This document shows, piece by piece, positions 14,401 to 28,500 of a stretch of DNA of 64,000 nt (positions are counted from its first letter, which is position 1; each line of letters starts with the position of its first letter). The stretch covers positions 83,724,890 to 83,788,889 of the forward strand of contig OY740774.1 in NCBI GenBank assembly GCA_963513935.1, in the 5' to 3' direction. The position numbers were made by a program, and so were the translations under genes. Source of the stretch: Aphrophora alni (lineage: Eukaryota; Arthropoda; Insecta; Hemiptera; Aphrophoridae). The notes beneath the pieces are model-generated. The model searched no databases and had not been told where the DNA came from. It worked only from the letters and a program-made list of their open reading frames with translations.

Positions 14401-17400
14401 TTTTTTCCTCTCTTTCTCTTTCTTCCCCTTTTACAAAAACACCTATAACTATGAATATAGACTAGATATTGAGTTCAAATATGTTACTTTTTTTACAAGT
14501 GCGCCAGAAACAAAGACTTTATTTTGTACATTTTCAAAAACGCGGCAGTTTAAAATTTTAAATGTTGATTATATTTAAAACCATAAATTTAAATGTTAAT
14601 TAAAACCATTAACGAAGCAAAAAATAAACAAGAAACAAATACATTTCCTCTGATAAACTTTGTAATACTCAATTTTTAATTTTAGCTTTGACATAAAAAA
14701 ATATTTGCATTGAGATTAAAACAAGAAAATTAAAAAGGAATTTTATGATTGGTTTAAAGAAAAGACGACGTAAGTCAAATTAAAGTCTGTAAAAAATATT
14801 CGAGACAAGGGAAAGAAAAATTAAAATAGATTTCCAAAACCTCTATTTTACTTCGACGAAATTTACTTTCAATGTCGCATATGCGAGGTAATTAATTTAG
14901 AAACTCAAAATTGCAGCAATAAACATAAAAAGTCAAGTGAGAAGTCTACGCCCTGTGCTGGGAAGCGACTAGGATAGCTTAATTGGTAGAGCATTGGCGC
15001 GTAAAACCAAAGGTCCTGGGTTCGATTCCCAGTCAGGGTCGTATATTTTTCACTTGAAATATTAAAGAATTTGTGCTTCTCTCACAAGCTGATGCCTGAC
15101 AATTTAAAGTTAATTCATCCCAGTATAAAATTTAAAATAAATAAAGTCAAGCCCTCAGATTTAATTGAAAGGTGATGAAATAAATTATTACAATATGACC
15201 TGTCCCCATTCAAATAGAAATAAAATCCCAGTTTTTTAAAAATAAACTTGAATGTCACTTACCACTCCAAAGGCGTTTAAACCTTTATCTTTAGTTGGGT
15301 CAGTTGATGCTGTATTAGAGAAAGCCCTTAAACAAAATAGAAGCAATATTATGGCAAAATAATAACTCTGCTTTATTTATAAATCACTTAAAGTTTCAAT
15401 CATTGATAATACATTAAGTACAGTAGAAAGTGGCGAACCCTTCGCTCAATGGGTATTCACTGCAAACAGCTTCATCGGATTCATACTCTACATGTTGTTC
15501 TGAGGTCTTTTCTATGGTCTGCACTACTTTCTACTACCATGTAGATGTATCTATCTTGATCTATTCTGTCATCCCTTTTTCACCTTAACCCACCCTTACT
15601 ATGTCTTCATCGCCCCTCTTTCTTCTGTTTTCAGCACAACCCTAAAGTGTCAAACAACCCATACTGATAGGATGAATGCACTGGCCAAAAGGTGCAGTTT
15701 AAAAGGTCATCATCTATTAGTCAAATGTTTTGCAGTAATACACAAAAGTACTACAAGTCTGGGAATTTGAATCCCTTCATGTGCTGAATTTCCAAAAGAA
15801 GTTGGGGCTAGAGGGGCTTATATAGACGGCAGTTCCCCATCTTAGAAGTAAAGAGCCAAATAAATTTCTAGAGGTTGCAGTGCATTTCAACTCCACATCA
15901 CTAGTACTACTATTAAGTACAGTAGAACCTCATTTATCCTGACTAATGGGGTATGATAAAAATGCCCTAAGAAAAGAAGCAGTTGTTTTAATAATATTTC
16001 TGTTACAGCCTGAATTTCAGTCTTTCGTATGGTAAATCAATGAATGAAATTAGGAAATGCATTTATAAACCGCTTCATCCAGGGATTGATTTGCAGGTAT
16101 CTGTTCACAACACTTGATTCCTTTTCCTCGTTAAATTTTCAGACAAATTTTCATAAATCATTCTTTTTATTCCTTATGTCTAACACAGATTTTTTGGCGA
16201 TCCCTAATTCCATACAAATGCCTGCTACAAACAAACTTTAAAAATTTGAATATGATGTGTAGTTTGTTGTGAATATAGAAAACCTTGTGTTTACATTTCT
16301 TGCCTTCAGTGAGATTACTCAACAATATCACACAAAATAAAACAATATGTAAACATTTTTTTCAAGCATCAATTAAGTTAAACAATGGTGAAATACAAGA
16401 CGTGATGTGTAGTGTAACAAACAGAACCACTGATACCTGTGAAGGGTAAAGATACATACAGACACACTCATGAGAAGGGGTAGTGAAAGCAGGTGAGTCA
16501 CAGTAGATTACCAACCCGTACTCGTCTCTAGACCAGTATATTACTGGTACTTGCTACTAATGGGTAAAGGGAGTCACACGCTGGTAACATATCTTTTTAT
16601 CAGCAATCTTTATTTTCATTAAGGGTATTATGATTAAGGAAAGTCCAGCTTAATGAGATATAGATAAAAGACGTTCTACTGTAATTGAAAACATTGAATT
16701 TTAGCTTTGGACAAATTTCAATATGAATTAATTAAAAGTGTAATAATAAAATAGTGTAAAATAAATTAGTCAACAGAGATTAAACAAAATACAAAGCAAT
16801 AAAAAAGAAACATAAAATAATAATAAATTATAATATGATAATAAAAAATTGATAATGTCGTTTATCATGCCAGATATTCTATCATTCAAGATTGCATGTG
16901 TCAGTTCACCATATTGTGTTAATACATAAAACTATATTATCAAATACAGCATTAAATAAACAATGCAAAAACATTACTCAAACTTTTTCACTCAGGCATC
17001 TACAAAACCAAATAAAAGTGATCTGAAACTAATTGTCACCAAGGGTGTCGAAGTCGGACGGTACTCTTCCACGCAGTGTCACCTGGAAACTGCACTCTTC
17101 TAGTCTTGACTAGGAGGGTGCAGGCTAATGTACCGACGCCGCACAGCCTGGGTAGAGGTAATTAAATCTCTCTCTGTCCCAGGCAAGTACCTACACAGAG
17201 ATGATAGGGAAGTGCGACCAGTGCAGGACATACATAGGCCTGGATAGGGGGTTCCTCCCCCCTGCTGGGAAAATGGGGCGCCCAGGTATACCCTGCTTGG
17301 GCGATACGGTGACCCTTGATGAAGGGGTGGCTGGTGATTGAGGTGAAGGCTCTTTGTGGAGGGTTGGATCCAACACATCACTTTGCGCTCTGGAGGCTTG

Positions 17401-20400
17401 GGTGAGCCGCGATCGGGTCTGGCAAGCCCAGATCAGGGGTTCTCACTATGCGAATGCGTAGTGGGGCAAGTGCAGTTGCTGTGAGTAGGCTTATTGAAGG
17501 AGGAACAACCCAGTTTCCATGGTCGGTTCTGGGAAGGTCCTCTGGATAGACAGCTGAGGGGCAGTGGCTGGGCTACGGAGAGCCTGAGTCGCGGGAGGAC
17601 TTTGTCTGGCGAATGCCTCACCGAGGATGGTGAGAACGTTGCTCAGGACCCTAGATGGGGCAAAAACCCAATACACAACTTCATGGACAACCAAAATAGA
17701 CCAGAAGTGAACAGGCGGTCAGGTGCAGAGAGGGAATCTCCAGTTGAGAATGTCCTCAGTCTGCGCCTTGACGATGTAGAAATGCCACTGGAAGACCCAA
17801 TGGGTCAGGCCAGAAACATGGCAGGTCAAGAGATGGTTGAAGCTCCAGTTGAGCAGGCTACCACTTCCTCAAGGGACAGCGGCGACAGGTCTGCTATGGC
17901 AGAAAGTCGATCCACTGTACCGCCCTCTGAGGCAAGCACATCAGATGCAGATCTGAGTCAAACGGCATCCAGGATCAACCGGATGCACGTTGGTAACACA
18001 GCCAAGAAAGGCGCCGCCTTCTATCGTGAGAAGAAGAGGCGCCGGAAGGAGGAGAAGAAGGCTGCGGGCACTTGGGTGGAACACCCGAAAGCTACTCCGA
18101 TGAGCAGGGGAGCGGCTGTTGATGTAGGAACGCCAAAAAGGCAAAGGTCCGATGTCAGCAGTCCTTCAAGCTCTGGAGTCAACCAGGCACCAAAGAGACC
18201 CAGGAGGGGGTTGGAAATCTCATATGCAGATAGGCTAACTTCTTTCGGGGTCGCGGTGGTGCCTAAGGACTTTCCGGAAAGGTCACTCACTGAGGAGGAC
18301 ATCCTGGAGCTCTCGTCTGCTCTCATTGCGCAGATGAGGCCCCTCTCAGATGGATGTCTACCAGGCTTCAATGAGTCGCCTAGGCTGGAAAGCGGTGCTA
18401 TGATACTGCAGTGCTGCAATCTGGAAACCAAGGGGTGGCTAGAGCAAGCTGTAGCCATATGCAATCCCTGGAAAGGGAACATCTTGGAGGTGGTGGACGC
18501 GAAAAAGGTGATTAACATTACCAAGGTTATCACCAGGTTTCCGCCCCCATTCGACAAGATGAAGGTGGAGGACGTACTGTCCAGGATCCAGCAACATGAT
18601 CTCTCGATCTTGACAAAAGATTGGAGGATCATCAATGCTAGAACCACTGGCCCTCAGGGGAGAACAGTGGTTCTTGGACTCAATGAGAAGGATTTGGAAA
18701 TGCTCAAGAGGAGAAACCTCAGGGTTAGGCTCGGGCTTGGGCAGATCCAGTTCCAGATCATTGGTAAAAAAACTAGGGATGGTGCAGCCAATGAAGGTGC
18801 TGAAGGTGGTCCAGGCCAATCTTCAGCATAAAAAGGCGGCCAGCCTTAACCTAGCCAGCAGATTCAAGGCCGAAGGCATCGATGTGGCTCTGATCCAGGA
18901 GCCATGGGCGGTGAAAGGTAAGGTTCTGGGGCTGGGAGACTCTGGGGGCAGGCTGATGTACGATACGTCATCGGACGCTCCCAGAACATGCATGTTAGTG
19001 AATAAGAATTTAAGTGTCTTGTTGCTAAATGAGTTCTGTTCCAGGGATCTGGTGGCAGCTAAGGTGAGATTGGAGGACCAGGAGGTGTGTGGAGAAATTA
19101 CCATAGGCTCTGCATACTTCCCGTTCGACTCGGCCAATCCACCTCCAACTTACGAGTTTACACGCATTGTGGGAGAAGCGAAGAGGAAAGGTGAACACCT
19201 AGTCCTTGGAGTGGATTCCAATGCGCATCACCTTGTATGGGGCAGCTCCAACTGCAATGCAAGAGGTAAGTCTCTATTTGACTATTTGTCTAGTTTTAAT
19301 TTAGATATAGTTAATGTAGGTAACAAACCGACCTTCATCAACAGAGTGAGGAGGGAGGTCATTGACATCACAGTATGCACTGAACGTACTGCCCAACTCA
19401 TCAAGGGTTGGAGGGTCTCGGTGGAGCCATCATTGGCAGATCACCAGCACATTCGATTCGAGATGAGGTGGAAGCAGAAGAGTGTCATCTGGTTCAGAAA
19501 CCCCAAAAGGACGAACTGGGATAAGTACAGGGAAGACTTGGGGCAGGCTGTTCAGGATATAGTGCCTGAAGTGAGGGGGATAGAGGAGTTGGAAGAAGTA
19601 TCGGTGCAGCTGCAGGCTGCGGTGCAGGGTGCTTTTCAGGCCAACTGCCCCCTCACACAAAGGAAAAAACACGACACGGTTAGGTGGTGGAACAAGGACC
19701 TAGCAAAAATGAAGAGGGAGGTTAGAACTCTGTTCAAGGCCTCTAAACATCAAGGTTGCTGGGAACCCTATCACAAAAAACTTACTGAGTATAACTCAGC
19801 AATTCGGAAAGCCAAGCGGGATTCCTGGAGAAAGTACTGTGAAAGAGTGGAAGAGTGCTCTGAAACGGCTAGACTCCAGAAGATCCTGAGGGCTGAACAT
19901 ACCAATATGGTGGGCTCTCTGGAAAAACCAGATGGCTCGTATACGCAGTCCGGAAGGGAGACTCTGGAAGTACTCCTGAGATGTCACTTCCCGGATTGCG
20001 AGATAGAGGGAGGAAGTGATCCCTCCCTGCACACTAGGGCAAGTCCGCGTAGAGCGGACTGGAACTGCTCGAGGAGACTCATTAATGAGGATAAGGTGGA
20101 CTGGGCCATTAGATCGTTCGAGACGCACAGGGCCCCGGGGCCGGACGGGATCACTCCCTTACTCCTCAAGGAGGGTTTGGAGGTGCTCAGGCCGGTTATC
20201 ACGGGGGCTTTTCGGGCGAGCTTGGCGCTGCGCCATGTTCCAAGGAATTGGTCTGTGGCGAGGGTTGTCTTCGCTCCAAAGCCTGGAAGAGCGGGATATG
20301 CTCAGGCCAAGGCCTACAGACCAATTTGCCTAAACTCTTTCCTGCTAAAGGCTGTGGAGAGAATTCTGGATGTTAACATCAGAGATAGCGTGCTTAGGAG

Positions 20401-22497
20401 TTCAGGCTTGCACGATAATCAATTTGCTTATAGACCAGGCAGGTCCACTGAGGCTGCTCTACATCATATAGTAAGTAGAATAGAGGAAAGTCTGGAAGCA
20501 AAGGAAATAGCTCTGGGGGCGTTTCTGGACATAGAGGGAGCCTTCAGCAACACTTCAATACAATCAATGATCAGTGCTTTGGAGGATTGTGAAGTGAACA
20601 AGACTGTTGTAGGATGGGTCTCTGCCATGCTGAACAACAGGTCAATCCAGGCTACTCTGTATGATGAAATCATCACGATCAGAGCTAGACGTGGATGTGC
20701 TCAGGGCGGAGTCTTATCCCCCCTGTTATGGAACCTGGTAGTGGATAAGATCCTTAGGCGTTTAAACGAACAAGGATTCTACTCACAGGGATACGCTGAT
20801 GATGTGGCCATCGTGGTTAGAGGTAGAGACATGAGTGTTGTTTGTGACCTTATGCAGGCTGCCTTTAACCAGGTGGAAAGGTGGTGTCAGGAGGAACAGT
20901 TATCTGTGAATCCTGTAAAAACTACTCTCATTCCATTCACAAGAAAAAGGAATCTGGGTGTGAGGTCGCTACCTAAGCTCTTTGGGCAGGAGGTAGCGTT
21001 GGAGAACCAGGTGAAGTACCTAGGTACTGTGTTAGATAAAAGGCTCACCTGGAACCCACAGATAGAACGGGTAGTAACCAGAGCCAAGTGTCTTATGTTT
21101 GCATGTAAGAGGGCTGTTGGTAAACAATGGGGTCTGCAACCCAAGGTGGTTATGTGGATTTACACCATGATTATTAGACCACTAATCTCCTATGCTGCGG
21201 TGGTTTGGTGGACTAAGACGCTACAAGGTGGGGTTGGAAGTGGAATGGATGGTCTCCAAAGGGTGGCCTGTTTGGCTATCACGGGGGTCATGGGGTCTAC
21301 ACCAACCGTTACCTTGAATGCACTTCTGGATCTCCCTCCCCTAGGGGTTTATATTCAGGGACAGGCCAGGATGAGTGCATACAGACTACAGCAAACGGGT
21401 TGCTGGAGAAAGAGATGGCCTGCAATCGGTCACTGCAGGATAAATCAAGTGGTCAACAGGGAAGTGTTAGACATGCCCTCTGATCACATGATACCTAAGG
21501 TTTCATTAGACAAGCCTTTTAAGACGAAGATCTTCTCTAGGGAAGAATGGGAGTCTGGAAGGAAGCTATACAACGAGCAAGATATAGTCTGGTTCACAGA
21601 TGGCTCGAAAACAGAGATGGGTACAGGCGGTGGCATTAATGGGTTTAACCCAGAGAGGTCCATCGTACTGAGCCTAGGTAAGCATGCTACTGTTTTCCAA
21701 GCAGAAGTAGGTGCTATCTCTGAATGCATCAAGGAGAATCAAAGAATGAAATACATGGGTAAGAACATTCTGATTTTCACAGATAGTCAAGCTGCCATTA
21801 AGGCACTTAACACGACAAAGGTAAAGTCGAAGCAGGTATGGGACTGCATCTCATCATTGATAAAGCTTGGTCAGATGAACACGGTCACTGTTGGCTGGGT
21901 TCCTGGCCACTCAGGTATTGATGGTAATGAGAGAGCAGATGAACTAGCCAGGTCAGGCTCTGAATCCCCTTTCGTTGGCCCGGAACCGGTGCTCGGAATC
22001 TCTTATGGACATGCCAGGGCAGCGGTTGATACGTGGATGCGGGAGGGGATGAACAGGGTCTGGACGAATTCAACCACTAGTAGACTTGCTAAAAGGTTAA
22101 TTAGACCAAGCAAGAAACATGCGGAACAACTCATCTCTCTTAGAAGGGATAACTTGAGGTGGGTGGTTGGTCTCTTAACGAGCCACTGTCACCTCAGAAA
22201 ACACCTACACAGGATAGGAATTGCTGCAGTTAATACATGCAGGAAATGTGGTTTGGCTGAAGAGTCTGCAGAACACATTCTTTTGGAGTGTGAGGCGCTA
22301 GGACGAGCCAGGCTGTACTCTCTAGGCCCTCCGGGGAAAGAGATGGAAACCATCCTAGACAACCCTATCGGTAGTATCTGTTCCTTCATAAGGATGACGG
22401 GTATTACTGATTGGGTGTAGGAAGGAAATTGGGGCGGCAAAAGACCATTAGGTCGACGCCGGTGATGCCTCTGATGGAGGTTATCACAGCCCAGTTA

Positions 22498-22538
<41 letters not shown>

Positions 22539-25500
22539 TCACCAAAAATTTTAGTTCAGTGATTGTCAGTAAAAAATTTAAATTGAACCAAGGATGTCAT
22601 GTGTTGAAATAAATATAATTAAATAGCGTCTACACTTATTTCCCTTGAATTATAAACTTGTCTTAAGCATAATCATAAAAATGCATGTAAGGGTTCATTT
22701 TTGTTATTTGCCAATTATTTCTCAATTATAATATTTTATGACTTGCCATTTTGTACACATATTTGGGTCATTAATGTTCAAACTTTACTAAAATTTGAAC
22801 AAATACGATAGTGTCAATTTTGAAAAATTATCTTTTTTTATAACAACCCCATGGTCAAGTTTTAGGCTTTTTACCGATATAATAATGTTATTTATGGGAC
22901 TATAATTGCTGCGTAAATATTACATCATTTTATTAACCCTTTTGGTTTGATTAAAAACAATAAAAAAATGATGTATTCAAGTCCAACTAACAAAACGTAT
23001 AAATGATATTTCTAAAAAAACTTCAATTCGCATAGCGACGATCGGTATTCCTGTTCTTCTTCAATGTAATATTATTAAACAATAGCGCACATCATTGCCA
23101 GACTTCAAGTGTGACAAAGCTTTCTTCTTTTGTCAAGTATGAAATAATGGATGTCCAAAGTTTGGCAACAGCGGTCTAATTTGCCTTGCATTGTTATACC
23201 ACCTGAATCATACAATCTACCTGTGAAATGTCACGTACACAGGGTTGCGTCATCACATCACCCCATATCGTCCGATATCGTGTCCTTCCGATATTGGACT
23301 CTCATTGGTTATTGAAGGCGTCATTTTTCCACCCTCGTCGAGGCCGTGGCTTCGTTACAGTCAGTTAGGCTACAGTCTCCGACTCCGTAAGACATCAACG
23401 TCATGATGAATTTCACTTCAGGCAACTGAAAAGTCATATTTTGTATTGTCGTAGTACAAGACCATTCTCTCTCATGTTATCAGTGCAGTTCTCTTTTTCT
23501 GTGTGTGGATTGTGCAGTATGTGAAAAATTGTGGTTTGTGCGTCTAATGAACGTTAAATTGTGGTATAAAACTAATATAAATTTTGAGTGTTTACAGTGT
23601 GCACATCTAACAATACGTCGTAGAGCTGACATTTCAATTATTCACGTAAGTACAAACATACAATTAAATCAATCATATATTGTCATTTTCTATATGCAGA
23701 ACTTATATTTGAACTGTCATTGATTGGTCCTCCGAAAAAATCCATTGTTTTCACGTAGAAATATTATATTACAAAATCCCATACATTACCGTACAATAAT
23801 AATAATTTCCGTAAGAATGATTATTTGTAAAATGTCTCGACTAGCAACAATTTCAAATTTAGAATAAATTGATTTAGATTCAAGTCAATCCTAGAATAAG
23901 AAATAGTTATACAACAAAATGATGATGTATTAAATAAAACTTAAACACAAAATAGTTTACTTAAAACTAAAGAATTGAACTTAACTTAAATTTTGTTTGG
24001 ACTGATTAATTTACTAACTTTTCTGTTTCATATGACTCAGGCTTTGCAACTACAAGGCAACACTCCAATGAAAACCTGTTTTAGATTCCCACCTTTAAGA
24101 CCAAGCTACCTTCTGATTGGTCAAGTCCTTAAGGACACCAACGTTGCATATATCTCGCTTGCAAAGTGCGAAAGCCGGCTAGCGTCCTTCTTCAGACACA
24201 TTTGGTATCGCTGGATGAATGAGACATTTGCTCATGAACTATCATAGTGAACCATCAAAACTGCTCTACTTGCTCCAGAGATAAACTTCACACGGTATGA
24301 AACCATATTTAGTTATTTTAGACATAGTTGATCAATTTAGTTTTACATAGGGCCAAACTCATAATTGATAATTAAGTTGTGAATTACTTTTTATTTTAAT
24401 TGACTGGTCCTTCATTACATTGTTCATTTGGTCTTTCCAGACGATTTAACATATTAATCTTTCAGAATTTGTCTATGTAATTTTTGTTATATATTTGTAA
24501 AAGGACATAAACATAACCAGTTTATAAAAGGCAATTGTGTGAAAACATGTTCTCACCTTCAGTCTTATTTGATTAAAATTGAGTTTTTAATGATGGCGGT
24601 CAAGTTTCTTTTCTTTTTTTTCCTTTTTCTCATTATTCCTTAACCATAATATTTTATTAAAAATTTTAACAAAATTGGTAGAAACAATTTTGAGGAAATA
24701 AGTATTTTTTAACAGCCCTATGGCCAAATGTTTAGTTGTTTACAGATATTATTATTGTGCACATTACTCATTCATCATTTTTAAATTCTTTATTAATTTG
24801 TATAACTTTTCTTTACCAAGGAGTATTGCATGAAGAGGTAATCGCCATAACTCTGACTCCCAACTTATAATACATTCTGAGTATACTAAGACGGCTGTCT
24901 ATATTATGTCCTCCATTTACACTGATAATACTTCCAACAAGTCCAGTCTTTTTTGCAAAATTAGTTTGGATCTCTAAAACAGAAAGAAATGAACAAATAT
25001 AACAATTTAACAATATTACATCATCATAAAAACATATTTATTTTATCAAAATAAATATAATAAAAGAAATAAAGTGTGTAAAAACATTCCACAAACTTTC
25101 ACACTCACTTATATGCAAAATTAAATATAAACAAACCAAAACTAATCCTTACAAAAATGTCAGTTAGGTAAAAAGTGAAAATAAAATATTGACACCATTT
25201 ACAAATAAATAAATAGGGTTTAAACTTGCTTTGCTTGTACCATAAACGTGTATTCAAGTCAAGTTTGTAAAATAGAGCTTTTAATGACAATGATCAAGGT
25301 TTTTTTGTTTTTACAAACTATTCCTAAGCTGTAATATTTTTTACAGACAAGTTTGGGTTATTTCACTAAAATTTGAACGAAATCACCAGAGCCGATTTTT
25401 AAAATTTTGTCTTTTATAACAGTCTCATGGCTGACTTTTTGCTTGTTGGCCGATAACTCACAAACTGTTTGTGTTATTTGAGTTCATAGAGGCTACACTT

Positions 25501-28500
25501 GAGCAAAATTTTAGTAGTAATTTTAACTTCAAAACCGTTAGAAGCCAATTTTGAGAAAATAATAATTTTGTTTTTGTCTTATGGTAACTAACCCGAAAAA
25601 AAAGAGGAAAAAAAAAACCTTCAGAAATATGGTCAAAATATTGCTCACATACCAAATCTTACTAAAATCGGGTTACATATTTGGCCTGTAGAGCACTGCA
25701 CATACGATAGACGATATCATTTCAAAAACTACTTGTTTGAACTTAAGGGAACCTACAAAACAGATATACTGTATCTGAAAAAACCAAAAATCAATTAATT
25801 AACGGACACATCATAAAATTTTCTCTGTAGTTACTACATACATATGATAAAATAAAAATATACATTAGTAGAGTGGTTAGTGTTCAGGAGGAGCCACATT
25901 CAATGTTTGTCGAGGCTAAAGAATTAGTCAGTCAGATTTATATATTCCACGATAGATCTATTTGGTGTCACAGTGTAGGGGATATTAGTAAAATAAGTGT
26001 TGTAAAAATTGCAAACTTTTAATATGTTGAAAAATTAAGAAGCCAGGACAGGTGTAGATAACTGAGTTTAAAACTAGCCAATTGATACACAAACCATGAA
26101 ACGATAGAAAATTAAATTTTAATAAAAAGTTGTTTTGATTATATCATATTAATAAATAAATTTGATCATAAAAAAATACATAAAAAGATATTATGAAAGA
26201 TTTAAATTTTAATCTTATAACGAAAAATGTCACTTATGAAAAATCTTAATTTTTTATAAAAAACAAATTTAAAAATTTAGAATTCTACTCCATATGAGTT
26301 GAAAATTTTTACTACTAAATGGATAAACTAAAATGGGATAAGAATAATTTTTGAAAATATATAAATGAGGAGTGATAAACTAAATCATTCTTGAAGAATG
26401 TTTTGTACTTATAATATGCTTAGTAAAAATATCATTGTATTTCAATTGTTGTATTTGATAGAGATACATAAGACCTATGGAATGACAAAGTATAATCAAT
26501 TTTGGATGAATAGTTTTTTTAATATTTTACAGTAAAAGAAAATAACCGAATAATTAAAACTACTAGTAAAATATGGTGTAAATTAACTAATGTAAACATG
26601 AACATTTATAAAATTAACATGATATTTTTCTAAGATAATGTGAAAACTTGATTACAGTATATTGCAATTTAGGATCATAAAAGGTATTAATCGATTTTTA
26701 ACGAAAATTGCAAAAAAACAGCCTAACCTAGAAATGAGAGGGGGCATAAATTTTTTCATAATTAAAATATTACTAAAGAAGAAATGTTTAGAAATTTAAG
26801 ACTTTCAGATAAATTTTAAAGTCTACAACAAGTTTGTAGCAGATTAACCAGTTTAATGAAGCAACATGAAGAATTTGAGCCCAGCAGACAACTTCAGTAA
26901 ATTCAGAATCACCCAACATTTCAGAGTGAGTGTAAAAAGACCTACCAACTCCAACGACTGCAAGCTGAACATCAAGGATAAATATAGGAGCTGAAAACTT
27001 CTGAAATAAGGTACTAAAGAACAAATACCTAAAGAAATCTTGACAAATTTTTGAAAATTTTAATAAAAAAAATAATTAAAAAATTAATTTCAAATAAATT
27101 CTTTATTAACAGAATGGTAATTTTTTTAAATTTTTTATTAAAGTCAAATTTAAATCAGATCTATTTCTCACAAAGGTTCAATAAATAAATTTAAAAATAA
27201 ATAAATTCTAAACCAAGATTATATATATGAAAATTTAAATAACAATTTTTAAATTTTGTGAAATGATGTTAGAATTTGTATATATAGAAAAAAAATTCTC
27301 GAAATATAATCAATATTATAATAAATCCTTACACCTAAGTTATTCCTAACAAGAACTTTATTCATACAACAGGAAAAATTCACATAAGATAAATTTTTAC
27401 AGGATCTATAATATATCCTTATTGTGTTTATAATGCTGAGAATATAGAAGAAGTTTGTGACAAAATGAATCTTTATTGTAGAGTGCAATATGTCAAAGTC
27501 ATACGCAATTAAGTGAAATAAGGAATGAGTTTGAAGTTTGTCCAATAAATTGCTTCTTGACAGAAATTATAGTATTTGACAAAATGTTGAGTGTAATATA
27601 CTGTAATGAGAAAGGAATGTAGAGGTAATGATGCTTTTAAATGATTTTGATGGTGTTGGTCAATTGTCCAGATTGTCTAGTGAAGAGATCCTAAATCCAC
27701 AGATATATGAGAAAAGAAGACTTGACGGGCAGAGATTGCATTGGATTGATGGAGTGGCTGATGCTCAGACGTTGTTGGGATTGCATAATTGAAAAGGTGT
27801 AGCAATGGACAAAGCAAGATGGCGATCAATGTTGAAGGAGGCAAGGAGGTCATGATCCCTCGTTGGTTGTAGTATTGGGGAAGGAAGTAAGCATTAACAG
27901 GTTTTATATCATGTATGAAATGACCCTAATTTATTAAACAAGAAACTGTTAGTAGTTTACATTGATATTTATTAATTGAAAAATTTAAAGTATTACATGG
28001 GACTAAATAACTTCTCTTAAAGCTAAATAATCCTATTGTAATAAACTCTATATAATTGTTTTCGTATATGTGAAAGATTCCCGCAATAACATTTTGAAGT
28101 ACATTCCTCCAATCGGGATCGGTCTAGCCTTAGTGGGCGTTAACCTTTTGAATTCTTGTCTATTGTATTTCTTCCAGCCGCAATCTTGTTCAGACTTTCG
28201 GTCGTAATTTGAAATATTCTACCTTTATTATTAATTGTAAATAAGAACTCAGGTGACGTTTTATGTTTAGAAATATCTGGTTCATAATATATAGGCATGG
28301 TTTGTTTTATCTCTAGGCTTTCCGTATTTCTACGATCAGCGAAATACTGACACTGTATTTCAAATTGGCAATTTATTTGGTTGACTTTTTCGTCTTGATA
28401 TAAGCGGATTATTTTTATTTCCTTGGCTCTGCCTTTGAGTTGTTAATTTTTACGGGTAGTTCGGATATTTAGGCTTAATTTTGATATAGGTCTTCCTAGG

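Larger units (their letters stand above)
17043..22533 (+). mobile_element. Full-length non-LTR retrotransposon (R1/LOA-like LINE with RNase H)
   Basis: The element has a 5' leader of about 450-640 bp, two overlapping ORFs, a short 3' UTR and a 3' A-tract of about 35 bases. It is bounded by a perfect 12-bp target duplication, aattgtcaccaa, at 17031-17042 and 22534-22545. It is markedly less AT-rich than its surroundings. ORF2 carries an AP-type endonuclease, reverse transcriptase, RNase H and a C-terminal CCHC-like motif. The R1/LOA/I group is supported by this domain order; the exact clade needs a tree. No stop interrupts either ORF, which suggests a recent insertion. It sits antisense within an intron of the dipeptidase-like gene. 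Confidence 0.93.

Noticed and set aside
18021..18819. Long minus-strand open frames opposite the LINE ORFs
   Set aside because: They are antisense shadows of the two LINE proteins, explained by codon composition; no domain similarity was seen.
26788..27024. Minus-strand 78-codon open frame between dipeptidase exons
   Set aside because: It does not match the family, has no compatible splice sites that would fit the phase of neighbouring exons, and lies in intron 30417-24973.
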